From DATGLE01 sp035294325 (lineage in GTDB: Bacteria > Chloroflexota > Ktedonobacteria > Ktedonobacterales > Ktedonobacteraceae): a stretch of DNA of 64,000 nucleotides. The stretch lies in contig DATGLE010000168.1 in the NCBI GenBank assembly GCA_035294325.1, positions 25,988 through 89,987 on the forward strand. The letters are read 5' to 3'. The notes beneath the pieces are model-generated. The model did no database searches, was not told the origin of the DNA, and saw nothing but the letters and a program-made list of their open reading frames with translations. Within the stretch, counting starts at the first letter, position 1. Each line of letters opens with the position of its first letter. This document shows positions 51,169 to 59,578 of this stretch, piece by piece. The position numbers and the translations under genes are program-made.

Positions 51169-51636
51169 TCAGGAGGCGGCCTTCTGTTTGGGACGATAGC
51201 TTCCGGCAGGGGTGCGGAAGGCAACGTTCAGGCGGTTCCATGAGTTGATGGCGTTGATCGCCATAGTGAGGTTGACCAGTTCCTCATCGCTGAAGTGCGG
51301 GCGAACGCGTTCGTAGACCTCATCAGGAATATGATCCTCGGCAACCAGCGTGACCGCCTCGGTCCATTCCAGGGCAGCGCGCTCTCGCTCACTGTAGAAC
51401 GGCGCCTCTCTCCAGGCGTCTATCAAATAGAGCCGCTGCTCGCTCTCACCTTCGGCACGGGCATCTTTGGTGTGCATGTCCAGACAATAAGCGCAACCAT
51501 TGATCTGCGAGGCGCGTATCTGAATGAGCCTGATAAGCGATGTCTCCAGGCCGCTATTTTCGGCATACTCTGAAAACTGAAGCATTGCCTTGAAGGCTCC
51601 CGGCACGGCTGTGGTATAACGAATTCGAGTTTCCAT
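51169..51636 (-). CDS. Carboxymuconolactone decarboxylase/AhpD-family protein
   Basis: 155 residues of the AhpD-like fold. The redox motif is CAYCLDMH, with C48, C51 and H55, inside LIRLIQIRASQINGCAYCLD. The region EREAALEWTEAVTLVAEDHI-like and DEELVNLTMAINAINSWNRL complete the family pattern (CMD, alkylhydroperoxidase domain). Such proteins reduce peroxides with thiol partners. A divergent Rrf2-type regulator lies 280 bases away with many half-sites between, suggesting redox or nitrosative control. Substrate not known. Confidence 0.92.
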   Translation of the reverse strand: METRIRYTTAVPGAFKAMLQFSEYAENSGLETSLIRLIQIRASQINGCAYCLDMHTKDARAEGESEQRLYLIDAWREAPFYSERERAALEWTEAVTLVAEDHIPDEVYERVRPHFSDEELVNLTMAINAINSWNRLNVAFRTPAGSYRPKQKAAS

Positions 51637-51684
51637 ATCATTCTCCTTTTCTCTGGTTGAATTTGTTGTCGGGACCAGCTATAC

Positions 51685-51757
51685 TATCCTGGACAACTTC
51701 TATCCAGATTATAGATTCGTGGATAAGATTTGTCAAGGATAAAATTTATCCAGGATA
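51685..51757. promoter_or_regulatory. Cluster of GGATA/TATCC half-sites (putative Rrf2 operators)
   Basis: Six GGATA or TATCC half-sites at 51685, 51701, 51721, 51737, 51747 and 51753. The best is the perfect inverted repeat GGATAAAATTTATCC at 51737-51751. They lie just upstream of the AhpD-like gene, on the side away from the palindromic element. Confidence 0.65.
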
Positions 51758-51769
51758 TATGCTGTTCCC

Positions 51770-51888
51770 GCGTCCTCCTGTGCCGCTCGCACAGAGGGTA
51801 TGTTGTGAGAAAATGGCGCGCCGCGCCATTTTCTCACAACACACCATACGGTCCGGCAGGTGCCGCAGGCGCGAGCAAGCGCTGGAGG
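51770..51888. repeat. Palindromic dispersed element, copy 13
   Basis: Family box variants at both sides (GTGCCGCTCGC and GGTGCCGCAGGCGCGAGC) around a perfect palindrome at 51801-51841 with core AAAATGGCGC/GCGCCATTTT. The outer arms are interrupted by a short insertion on the right. It splits the intergenic space between the operator cluster and the Rrf2 gene. Confidence 0.8.
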
Positions 51889-51918
51889 AAGAAGCCAACA
51901 GATGAGGAGGAGACGAGG

Positions 51919-52425
51919 ATGAAACTGAGTGAGGGTGTTGAGTGGGGGCTGCACGCAGTGCTCCTGCTGGCAGGGCTGCCGCCGGGAGCCACTTTGCCAG
52001 CGCGGGCGCTGGCCGAATGTTACGCGCTTTCGGAAACCTACCTCTCCAAGCATCTCCAGGCGCTTACCAATGCCGGCATTATCGAATCGGTGCCCGGTCC
52101 CAGAGGAGGCTACCGCTTGACCCGCGCCCCCAGGGAGATTACGCTGCTGGAGGTCGTAGAGGCCATAGAGGGACGCGAGCCGGCGTTTCGCTGCACGGAG
52201 ATCCGGCAGCAAGGCCCTCTTGCTATGGAACCGCAGGCGTATCGCCTGCCATGCGCCATCCATGTCGCGATGGCGCGGGCGGAAAGAGCCTGGCGCGAAG
52301 CGCTTCGCGTGCAGACGCTTGCTGACATCCTCACCGCGTACACGCGAAGCGTTGCCCCGGAGCAACAGCGACGCGGCGAGCAATGGGTTGCCGAGCATAT
52401 GCGCCTGGCCCCACAGAAGTCGTAG
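51919..52425 (+). CDS. Rrf2-family transcriptional regulator
   Basis: 168 residues. Winged helix of the Rrf2 type: MKLSEGVEWGLHAVLLLAGL, LPARALAECYALSETYLSKH, LQALTNAGIIESVPGPRGGY, RLTRAPREITLLEVVEAIEG. The C-terminal part has only two cysteines spaced far apart (FRCTE and LPCAIH), not the three-Cys cluster of NsrR or IscR, so iron-sulfur binding is uncertain. ATG 51919 follows GAGGAG. Divergent from an AhpD-like gene, its probable target; the GGATA/TATCC sites between them are likely operators, by position. Confidence 0.92.
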   Translation: MKLSEGVEWGLHAVLLLAGLPPGATLPARALAECYALSETYLSKHLQALTNAGIIESVPGPRGGYRLTRAPREITLLEVVEAIEGREPAFRCTEIRQQGPLAMEPQAYRLPCAIHVAMARAERAWREALRVQTLADILTAYTRSVAPEQQRRGEQWVAEHMRLAPQKS

Positions 52426-52477
52426 CGATGATGAAATGTTACCAACCAGCATCGGCCATCGGAAGAAATGTTGGGAA

Positions 52478-52550
52478 GCCGTAGGGACGCCGCACCGCCC
52501 CGGGTATGCGACCCGGCCGGGATGCGTGCGGCGCAAGTCCGCGTCCTTAT
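52478..52550. repeat. GTAGGGACGCCGC-type dispersed repeat
   Basis: GTAGGGACGCCGCACCGCCC, GGGTATGCGACCCGGCCGGG and GCGGCGCAAGTCCGCGTCC can fold as a three-armed structure. It resembles the GTAGGGGCGACC repeat at 19574. It lies in the 317-base gap before ppc, where no convincing promoter was found. Confidence 0.5.
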
Positions 52551-52742
52551 TGTCGAATATGCGCGCTCACCGCCACCATTGGAAATGCAGCGGGGGGATG
52601 CAGTGTCTGCTGGTAATGGGGACAGTTGATGGAGTCGCCAGGCATGTCGATGTATGGTAGAATTCAGATAGGGGCGCAACGACGGGCCGATGTCAACAGC
52701 AGAGATTCGCTGTCTTGCAAAAAAAATTGAGAGATAGCTATT

Positions 52743-55688
52743 ATGCCAGAACAAGACCAGCGCAGCGATAAAGACGCCCCGCTCCGGCAGGATATCCGCA
52801 TCCTGGGTGATGCTCTGGGCCGCGCGATCCAGCAGCACGGAGGATACGACGTATTCGAGACAGTAGAGCAACTGCGGACGCGCTGCAAGCGCCTGCGTGA
52901 ATGCACCGGGCAGTTGTCCCGGAGATCGGAGATGCCGGAGGCAGAGCAGGAGCAGCTTCGCGCTGAGATCTCACAACTGGAGCAGGAGATCTCACACATC
53001 GTCAACCACTGCGACCTTGATACCGCCATCGACGTAATTCGCGCGTTTACCGTCTATTTTCATCTTGTCAATACCGCCGAGCAGCATCACCGCATCCGCC
53101 GGCGGCTCGCGCATGAAGCCAGCGCTACGCCGAGGCCGCAGCGCGGCTCCCTCGGCGCCCTGATCGACTTCTGCCGGCAGAATGACCTGGATGCCGCAAC
53201 GCTCCAGCGGCTCCTCGACCAGCTTTCGATTGAGCTGGTCTTCACCGCGCACCCTACCGAGGCCACACGGCGCAGTCTGATTACCAAATCACGTCAGGTT
53301 GCCCGCTTGCTGGAGATGCACGATCACGATGAGACAATGACACCCCGCCAGCGCTCCCACTGGCAGCGCGAACTGGCCGCGACGCTCGACCTGCTCTGGC
53401 GCACCGATGCCGTGCGTCATGTGCGACCACAGCCCCTCGATGAGATCAAGATGGGCATCTATTATCTGAACGAGATCCTCTTCGATGCCCTGCCCGAACT
53501 CTACGAAGAGTTTGAAGAGTTGCTGGATGCCACATACCCCGGATTGAGCGTGCCGCCATTCCTGCGCTTCGGCTCCTGGATCGGCGGCGACCAGGACGGC
53601 AATCCCTTTGTCGGCCCCGATACGCTGCTCACCGCGCTCAGACTGCAACGAGGCTACGTCATTGCCCACTACCGCGCGGCTATCGAGCGGCTGGCTACGG
53701 AATGCTCGCAATCGCTCAACCATACGCGCATCACCCCGGCTTTACAGCGCTCCCTCGAACGCGACGCGGCCCTCCTGCCCGAGTACGACCATGAACTCGG
53801 CCCTCAGACGGCGCTGGAACCATACAGGCGCAAGCTCTCGTTTATGTGGAAGCGCCTGGAAGCCACGCTCTCCCCCGGTACGGGCAGCAAAAAAACCACT
53901 GCTGGCTATGGAAGTGCACAAGAACTGCTCGACGATCTGCTGCTGGTGCGCGAGAGCCTGCTGGCGGACGGCGAGCGCGAACTGGCGCAGGGGCAGTTCA
54001 GCAAACTGATCCGGCAGGTAGAGGTCTTCGGTTTCCATTTCGCCGCGCTGGACGTGCGCCAGCACAGCGAGCGTCACGCGGCTGCCCTGGCCGAACTCCT
54101 GCGCGCCACCGGCCTGCGCAACGATGACTATACGAAGCTCGAAGAGGACGAGCGCCTGCGTACTCTGGAAAACCTGCTCTGCGATCCGCGCATCCTGAGG
54201 CGGCCAGACTTGCAACTCAGTCAGGAGACGCAGCGCATCCTCGATACCTTCCAGGCCATTCGCCACGCGCGAAGCGAGTTCGGCCCGCAGGCGATCAACT
54301 GCTATATCATCAGCATGGCGCACACGCTGAGTGATCTGCTGGAGGTGCAATTCTTCTGCAAAGAGGTCGGTATCAATGACCTGCCCATAGTGCCCCTCTT
54401 CGAGACTATCGACGATCTCGGCTCCTGCACGGAGATCCTGGAGCGCGCCTTCGCCCACCCCAACTACCGCGCCTGCGTCGAGCGCTGCCAGCAGCGCCAG
54501 CAGGTGATGCTCGGCTACTCCGATAGCAGCAAGGATGGCGGCATCCTTACTTCCGGCTGGGAACTTTACAAGGCGCAGTTGCGCCTGGCCGAACTGGGGA
54601 GGCGTCACCACATCGATATCGTGCTCTTTCACGGGCGCGGCGGAGCCATCGGGCGCGGCGGCGGCCCCATCTATGAGGCGATTCTGGGCCAGCCGCCCGG
54701 CACAGTCAATGGGCGCCTGCGTATTACCGAGCAGGGCGAGATGCTCTCCTTCAAGTATGGGCTGCGCGACATCGCTATCCGCAACATGGAGCTGGTTGTG
54801 AGCGGAGTTGTGCAGTCGAGCATTCCCAACGAGAGCATCATCGAAACCCAGGTACTTCCGACCCGCTTGACTGACCCGCAGGGTAGACGCGGCAGCGGCG
54901 TTGTCAGGCGGAACAGTGAGGAACACCCGCACGCGCGCGGGGAGTGGATAGCGGCAATGGAGCGGCTATCGGCGGACGCACACGCCCGCTACCGCAGCCT
55001 GATCTACGAGGATCCAGGCTTCCTGAGCTTCTTCGAGCAGGCCACGCCGATCCTCGAACTGGGCTGGCTCAACATCGGCTCGCGCCCGGCGCGCCGGACG
55101 AAAGGACGTGATATCGAAGAATTGCGCGCCATCCCCTGGGTCTTCTCCTGGATGCAGAGCCGCTACGTGCTGCCAAGCTGGTACGGCGTGGGCAGCGCGC
55201 TTGAAGACTATATGAAAGAAAGCCCTGACCACCTGGCTCAGCTTCAACACATGTACCGTCACTGGCCCTTCCTGCGCGCCTTCCTCGACAATCTGCAAAT
55301 GACACTCTCGAAGGCCGACATGCATATCGCCCGGCACTATGCGCAGCTCGTCGCCGATGAAGCGCTGCGCGAGAGGATATCGCGCGAGATCCAGCGGGAG
55401 TACGAGCGCACGCGGCGGCAGGTAATCGCCATCGTGGGCGGCCGGGAACTGCTCGATACCTCGCCCGTGCTGCAAGAGTCGATCCGGCGGCGCAACCCCT
55501 ACGTAGATCCGCTCAGTTACTTTCAGGTCGTGCTCCTGCGTCGCCTGCGTGCGCTTGGCGGCCCGCTGACACTCGATCCCGAGGCCCACGCGACGGCAAG
55601 CGATGAGGACCGCGAACGTGCGCGACTGACCTACGCCGTGCTGCTGACGATCAATGGCATCGCCGCCGGGCTGAGGAATACAGGGTAA
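52743..55688 (+). CDS. ppc: Phosphoenolpyruvate carboxylase
   Basis: Adds bicarbonate to PEP to give oxaloacetate, refilling the TCA cycle. 981 residues. Catalytic His170 in VFTAHPTEATRRS, SWIGGDQDGNPFV, FHFAALDVRQHSERH, the second signature QVMLGYSDSSKDGG and the bicarbonate/PEP loop LFHGRGGAIGRGGGP are present, with the conserved C-terminal INGIAAGLRNTG. Acid-effector residues were not examined. The N-terminus is about 60-80 residues longer than in short bacterial forms and looks coiled-coil (EQEQLRAEISQLEQEISHI). Transcribed alone; the gap before it has no strong promoter match. Confidence 0.96.
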   Translation: MPEQDQRSDKDAPLRQDIRILGDALGRAIQQHGGYDVFETVEQLRTRCKRLRECTGQLSRRSEMPEAEQEQLRAEISQLEQEISHIVNHCDLDTAIDVIRAFTVYFHLVNTAEQHHRIRRRLAHEASATPRPQRGSLGALIDFCRQNDLDAATLQRLLDQLSIELVFTAHPTEATRRSLITKSRQVARLLEMHDHDETMTPRQRSHWQRELAATLDLLWRTDAVRHVRPQPLDEIKMGIYYLNEILFDALPELYEEFEELLDATYPGLSVPPFLRFGSWIGGDQDGNPFVGPDTLLTALRLQRGYVIAHYRAAIERLATECSQSLNHTRITPALQRSLERDAALLPEYDHELGPQTALEPYRRKLSFMWKRLEATLSPGTGSKKTTAGYGSAQELLDDLLLVRESLLADGERELAQGQFSKLIRQVEVFGFHFAALDVRQHSERHAAALAELLRATGLRNDDYTKLEEDERLRTLENLLCDPRILRRPDLQLSQETQRILDTFQAIRHARSEFGPQAINCYIISMAHTLSDLLEVQFFCKEVGINDLPIVPLFETIDDLGSCTEILERAFAHPNYRACVERCQQRQQVMLGYSDSSKDGGILTSGWELYKAQLRLAELGRRHHIDIVLFHGRGGAIGRGGGPIYEAILGQPPGTVNGRLRITEQGEMLSFKYGLRDIAIRNMELVVSGVVQSSIPNESIIETQVLPTRLTDPQGRRGSGVVRRNSEEHPHARGEWIAAMERLSADAHARYRSLIYEDPGFLSFFEQATPILELGWLNIGSRPARRTKGRDIEELRAIPWVFSWMQSRYVLPSWYGVGSALEDYMKESPDHLAQLQHMYRHWPFLRAFLDNLQMTLSKADMHIARHYAQLVADEALRERISREIQREYERTRRQVIAIVGGRELLDTSPVLQESIRRRNPYVDPLSYFQVVLLRRLRALGGPLTLDPEAHATASDEDRERARLTYAVLLTINGIAAGLRNTG

Positions 55689-55742
55689 TTATGATGAACG
55701 GAAGCCTGATTCTCCCCCATATTGGCTTGCGATCAATATGTA

Positions 55743-56411
55743 TTAAATCTCGGTATCGGCGAAGAGGCCGAAGAGTTCGCTCACAGGCGCGAAGCTGCGG
55801 CGGTGGTGGGGAGTCGCGCCGTAGCGCCGCAGGGCGGCAAGGTGGTCGGGCGTGCCGTAGCCTTTGTGCTGATCGAAGCCGTAGTCGGGATATCGCTCGT
55901 GAAGCTGGCACATCAGGCGGTCACGCGTAACTTTGGCGATGATGGAGGCCGCGGCAATCGAGAGGCAGCTCGCATCTCCCTTGATGATCGAGCGCTGAGG
56001 AAGTGAAATATCGGCCAGCTTTACCGCGTCGAGCAGCAGCGCCTGCGGCGGCGGGGACAGCGCGGCGAGGGCGGCGCGCATGGCATGTTTTGTCGCCTGC
56101 AAGATATTGCGCTCGTCGATCAGCGCAACCGAGCCAGAGCCGACGCCGACTGCCACCGCGTTTTGCATAATCACGTCGTAGAGCCGTTCGCGCCCCGCGG
56201 CCGTCAATTGCTTGGAGTCCTGTACCCCTGCGAAGCGCTCCATGACCTTTTGCTCCCCCTCGGCCAGCGGCAGAATTACGGCCGCCGCCACCACCGGGCC
56301 GGCCAGGCAGCCGCGCCCGGCCTCATCGAGTCCGGCGACAAAGTAATAGCCCTGTTCAAACAGGGCCATTTCTTCTGCAAGTGTTGGTATCTGGCGCTTA
56401 TGTGTTAGCAT
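55743..56411 (-). CDS. rnhB: Ribonuclease HII
   Basis: Removes ribonucleotides from DNA and RNA primers. 222 residues from the ATG at 56411. Acidic active-site pair D29/E30 in VAGLDEAGRG, third acidic residue in LLLDAVKL and fourth in AKVTRDRLM, with GYGTPDHLAALRRYG near the end; all are RnhB hallmarks. The first ATG in the frame would overlap deep into rplS; 56411 overlaps its stop by 14 bases and follows AAAGG only 2 bases upstream, so the start is not fully certain. Co-transcribed with rplS, a common arrangement. Confidence 0.94.
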   Translation of the reverse strand: MLTHKRQIPTLAEEMALFEQGYYFVAGLDEAGRGCLAGPVVAAAVILPLAEGEQKVMERFAGVQDSKQLTAAGRERLYDVIMQNAVAVGVGSGSVALIDERNILQATKHAMRAALAALSPPPQALLLDAVKLADISLPQRSIIKGDASCLSIAAASIIAKVTRDRLMCQLHERYPDYGFDQHKGYGTPDHLAALRRYGATPHHRRSFAPVSELFGLFADTEI

Positions 56412-56850
56412 TGCCTTTGCCGCTCTGCGGCTGTACATTGATACCCCTGGCGAGCAGGGCACGCTTGCTGTTCGGGCGCAGATCCTTCAGGCGTGCAGCC
56501 TTACCGGTCAACCCACGCAGGTAGTAGAGCTGCTTGCGGCGCACGCGCGCATGTCGCACTATCTCAATCTTCTCGATCCTGGGCGAATTTAGCAGGAAAG
56601 TACGCTCAACTCCGACGCCATTGGTAACACGGCGCACGGTAAAATTGCGATTGACACCGCCGCCGCGCAGGCGCATCACCACGCCCTCAAACGGCTGGAG
56701 GCGCTCACGGTTGCCTTCAACGACCTTTACCTGCAAACGCACGGTATCGCCTGACCGGATCTCAGGTATATCTTTCCGTAACTGAGCACTTTCAACAGCG
56801 GCCAGCAACGCCCGGCCCGCAGGCTTCGTTACACCTTGTTTGTCAGCCAT
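56398..56850 (-). CDS. rplS: 50S ribosomal protein L19
   Basis: 150 residues. Family core IPEIRSGDTVRLQVKVVEGN, RLQPFEGVVMRLRGGGVNRN, FTVRRVTNGVGVERTFLLNSP and KIEIVRHARVRRKQLYYLRG is intact. It has N- and C-terminal extensions compared with the usual 115-125 residues. AGGAGG lies nine bases before the ATG. L19 sits at the 30S-50S interface. Operon with rnhB. The usual partners trmD and rpsP are not present here. Confidence 0.97.
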   Translation of the reverse strand: MADKQGVTKPAGRALLAAVESAQLRKDIPEIRSGDTVRLQVKVVEGNRERLQPFEGVVMRLRGGGVNRNFTVRRVTNGVGVERTFLLNSPRIEKIEIVRHARVRRKQLYYLRGLTGKAARLKDLRPNSKRALLARGINVQPQSGKGNANT

Positions 56851-56917
56851 CCCTTAAAACCTCCTGGTGCGCCAGTGCTCAGCGATAAGAAATGGACGGA
56901 GCAGCGGGCGCGAGAAA

Positions 56918-57187
56918 TTACTTTGCTGCGTTAAGCTGCTTCATGAGACGCGATTTACGACGAGCAGCGTTGTTCTTGTGCAGGACGCCTTTTTTGGCGG
57001 CGCGATCCAGTTCGCTCACAGCCGCGCGTACCGCTGCGGTTGCTTCCTCAACACCGGCTGCGGGCGTGGCAATAGCCTGGCGCGCTTTCGTAATGTACGT
57101 CTTCACACGCGATTTGATACTGCGGTTACGCGCGCGGCGCTTCTGTTCCTGGCGCATGCGCTTTCTCGCAGAGGGATTGTTGGGCAT
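56918..57187 (-). CDS. rpsT: 30S ribosomal protein S20
   Basis: 89 residues, strongly basic and helical: NPSARKRMRQEQKRRARNRS, IKSRVKTYITKAR, DRAAKKGVLHKNNAARRKSR and LMKQLNAA. This is the full S20 pattern. A GGGGAGGA site precedes the ATG at a rather long 13 bases. S20 binds 16S rRNA early in 30S assembly. It lies 67 bases upstream of rplS and may share its transcript. The region 57188-57470 shows no gene; the T-rich GCGTTTTTTGC at 57280 may be part of an upstream control region. Confidence 0.96.
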   Translation of the reverse strand: MPNNPSARKRMRQEQKRRARNRSIKSRVKTYITKARQAIATPAAGVEEATAAVRAAVSELDRAAKKGVLHKNNAARRKSRLMKQLNAAK

Positions 57188-57489
57188 ATAAAAATTAGTC
57201 CTCCCCGAAACATCTGCCCCTTGACACGAGGCACTTCTACAAAAATGCCGGCATACTGCCTTACATTCAGCCGACGCGAAGCGTTTTTTGCTATTTCGCT
57301 CGGTAACGGCACTACCATGCCTGCTGCTGCGCAGTCAGCCGAGCGGCAAGGCTTGCGCAGCGGGAGCGGTGTGGCTGAATGAGCTATCAATTGGAGACCG
57401 CATTGCCGACCTCGATGCCCGTAGATTATAGCAGAAGGGCATCTATCCTGTCAAACATATATGCATGTTTGCCAGAATAGCACTATCCA

Positions 57490-57630
57490 GCACCATCGCT
57501 TGCTCGCGCCTGCGGCGCTCGCTTGATATATGTTGCGTTGAGGAAAAATGCACTTCGCGCATTTTTCCTCAACGCAACATATATCCATTGTATGGCGGGC
57601 GGGTGAAGGCGCCGAGCATCAGACACCTGT
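57490..57630. repeat. Palindromic dispersed element, copy 14
   Basis: Box TGCTCGCGCCTGCGGCGCTC, palindrome at 57525-57585 (27-base arms, core AAAAATGC/GCATTTTT) and right end GCCGAGCATCAGACACCTGT. Just before it, at 57426-57443, lies an 18-base match to the 32241 direct repeats. Confidence 0.85.
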
Positions 57631-57696
57631 GCTGGCTGGCGCCTATAACGCTCGCCCTGCGCCTATGTTGTGTGAGGCTGCGCGGCCCCGCTGCTA

Positions 57697-59409
57697 TTAG
57701 TAGAGAATCACGGCGGTGCCGTAGCCTGTGTGGTTATAGAGCCAGGCGGCCTGCTGCTCCTGCATATTGATACAGCCGTGGCTGCCGTTGCCGGCGAAGG
57801 ACTCATCGCCGCCGGTATCGTAGTGCGGGAAGTTGGTGCCTACGCCGTAGTTCACCCTCCACCAGCTATCATGGAAGAAGTAGCCGCCATCGTGATACTC
57901 CATCGCGTAGTTGATCCTGGTATCGGGATACCAGAAAGCCGATCCCTTCGGCTCGCTCGACTTGAAGATCGTTGGCGATTCGCGATCAAAGATGTGCCAG
58001 AAGCCGGGAGGCGAGGGCTTGTCATACTGGCCCGAGGTGATCTGGAAAGCCTGCACCAGCTTGCCGTTATTGTAGAGGCGCAGAGTTTGCTCAATCAACG
58101 ATACAACGATCACCTGCCCTGATGTCACTTTGTAATGCTGCATGAGCTGCATATCGGTAGCGTGCGGCTGATCCCAGGGCGTGTGGTCGTTGTAGTCGGC
58201 CTCCATCGCCTTCAAATTGAACATTTCGTCGTTGATGGAATCGATGGCGCCCTGGTAATCGTCGAGCGTCTGCGCGGCCTGCACAGCATTGTCCAGATCG
58301 GAGCCAACGCCCTGCTCATCATACTCATAGTCCAGGTTATAGGAGTTGTTATCGAACGAATCATGATACCGGTGCGCGTTGCCCCAGTCCGCGACCTCCC
58401 GATGGTACTGCTTGAGCAGGTAGCTGGCCTCGGCCCGCAGCAGCGGAAGCTGAATAGCGTTTGTATCCGCGTCGATCTGCGACGAGACTTTCAGGTAATC
58501 ATGGATGCTTCTGGCGCTGTCAAGCGCGGCCTGATCGGCCTCTAATCGCTGCTGGAAGGAAGCGGGATTCTGCCCGTACTGTTTCATCTGCGCAATGTCG
58601 GCGCCGAGTTGCTTGAGCTTCGCCGCGCCGACGTATGGAATAGCCTGTGTGGAAAAAACCACCGTCTCCTGCAATTGCGCGTTGATCTGGTCTATAAGCT
58701 GTGAGAAATCGGCGGGACTCTTCGCCGCACGGAACAGATCAAGATCGTATTGCGCCTGCTGATTGAGCGCGGTGACATCCAGATGGGAAGCCTGCAACTG
58801 TTTTATCGTCTGCTGGAAACTGGTAAGATCGCTGTAAGCCGATCCCATCAGGCGCAGCGCCTGCGTGGAAGTCCTGGCGCTATTGCTGATCTGGAGGTAT
58901 TGTTCAGGATAACGGGCCTGCGCCATCATTTTTTGATCGTGGGCTAACTGGTCGGCGAAGGTTTTAGCCTCGACGAATCCCTGCGCCTGCCGCTGCGCCA
59001 GGATGCCCTCAAACGTCTGAAGATCGAGCGTGGCCTGGTAGTCGAACTGCTGCGTTGCCAGCGCCTCCAGGCCATCCACCTGTACGGTCAGGAGGCGGTA
59101 GCGCTGATCGAGGTTCGTATAATATCTGGTGGCAGGCTGGTCCGAGAAGAGGGTGAGCGGTGCCGGGGCCTGGCCCAACTGCGTCGCCTGCGCCACAACA
59201 GGTTTGAGCATCGCTTCGGGCACACCGATGCTGCGAGCGTGAGCAATGGCCCGATTGAAATTGGCTCTGCTCTGTGCCGCCTGTTGCTGGATCCGGGGAT
59301 TGCCGTTGCAGCCGCTTAAGAGAAGGATTACCAGTAATGCAATGCTGAGCGCTGTTATACTTTTACGCGCGCTCAGTGGAGTCGATAGAGATTCGGCGCG
59401 ATATTTCAT
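57697..59409 (-). CDS. L,D-transpeptidase (YkuD) lipoprotein
   Basis: A lipid-anchored enzyme that cross-links peptidoglycan 3-3 and binds proteins to the wall. N-terminal signal with lipobox LLSGC (C34), a long helical, coiled-coil-like stalk of about 390 residues (QLIDQINAQLQETVV, LKQLGADIAQMKQYG), then the YkuD domain (IVVSLIEQTLRLYNNGKLVQ to the end) with the active-site SHGCINM, H544 and C546. 570 residues from the ATG at 59409; GGGAGG lies 14 bases away, so a GTG/ATG 10 codons earlier is possible. An AT-rich tract at 59440-59510 should hold its promoter. Fits the FemX-like wall genes earlier in the window. Confidence 0.93.
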   Translation of the reverse strand: MKYRAESLSTPLSARKSITALSIALLVILLLSGCNGNPRIQQQAAQSRANFNRAIAHARSIGVPEAMLKPVVAQATQLGQAPAPLTLFSDQPATRYYTNLDQRYRLLTVQVDGLEALATQQFDYQATLDLQTFEGILAQRQAQGFVEAKTFADQLAHDQKMMAQARYPEQYLQISNSARTSTQALRLMGSAYSDLTSFQQTIKQLQASHLDVTALNQQAQYDLDLFRAAKSPADFSQLIDQINAQLQETVVFSTQAIPYVGAAKLKQLGADIAQMKQYGQNPASFQQRLEADQAALDSARSIHDYLKVSSQIDADTNAIQLPLLRAEASYLLKQYHREVADWGNAHRYHDSFDNNSYNLDYEYDEQGVGSDLDNAVQAAQTLDDYQGAIDSINDEMFNLKAMEADYNDHTPWDQPHATDMQLMQHYKVTSGQVIVVSLIEQTLRLYNNGKLVQAFQITSGQYDKPSPPGFWHIFDRESPTIFKSSEPKGSAFWYPDTRINYAMEYHDGGYFFHDSWWRVNYGVGTNFPHYDTGGDESFAGNGSHGCINMQEQQAAWLYNHTGYGTAVILY

Positions 59410-59533
59410 AATGATAAGGATGGCCTCCCGCTTTCCCATGATAGATCTTAGTTATATACTGGTTCTATATAGAAAGACGCAAAAAGATTTATATTATTAT
59501 ATCGATCTACAGGCATGAAACGTAACACAACAA

Positions 59534-59578
59534 TGACCCTATGTAGAGACGGGGCTTGCCCCCGTCTACATAGGGTCA
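59534..59578. repeat. Hairpin overlapping the PLP-enzyme stop codon
   Basis: Left arm 59534-59554 begins TGACCCTATGTAGAGACGGG and pairs with the right arm ending TACATAGGGTCA, with two bulged bases. The last three bases are the stop codon of the next gene. It separates two minus-strand genes and may be a 3' stem. Confidence 0.7.

Noticed and set aside
53742..54932. 396-codon frame antisense to ppc
   Set aside because: Shadow of the ppc reading frame with no recognisable domain.
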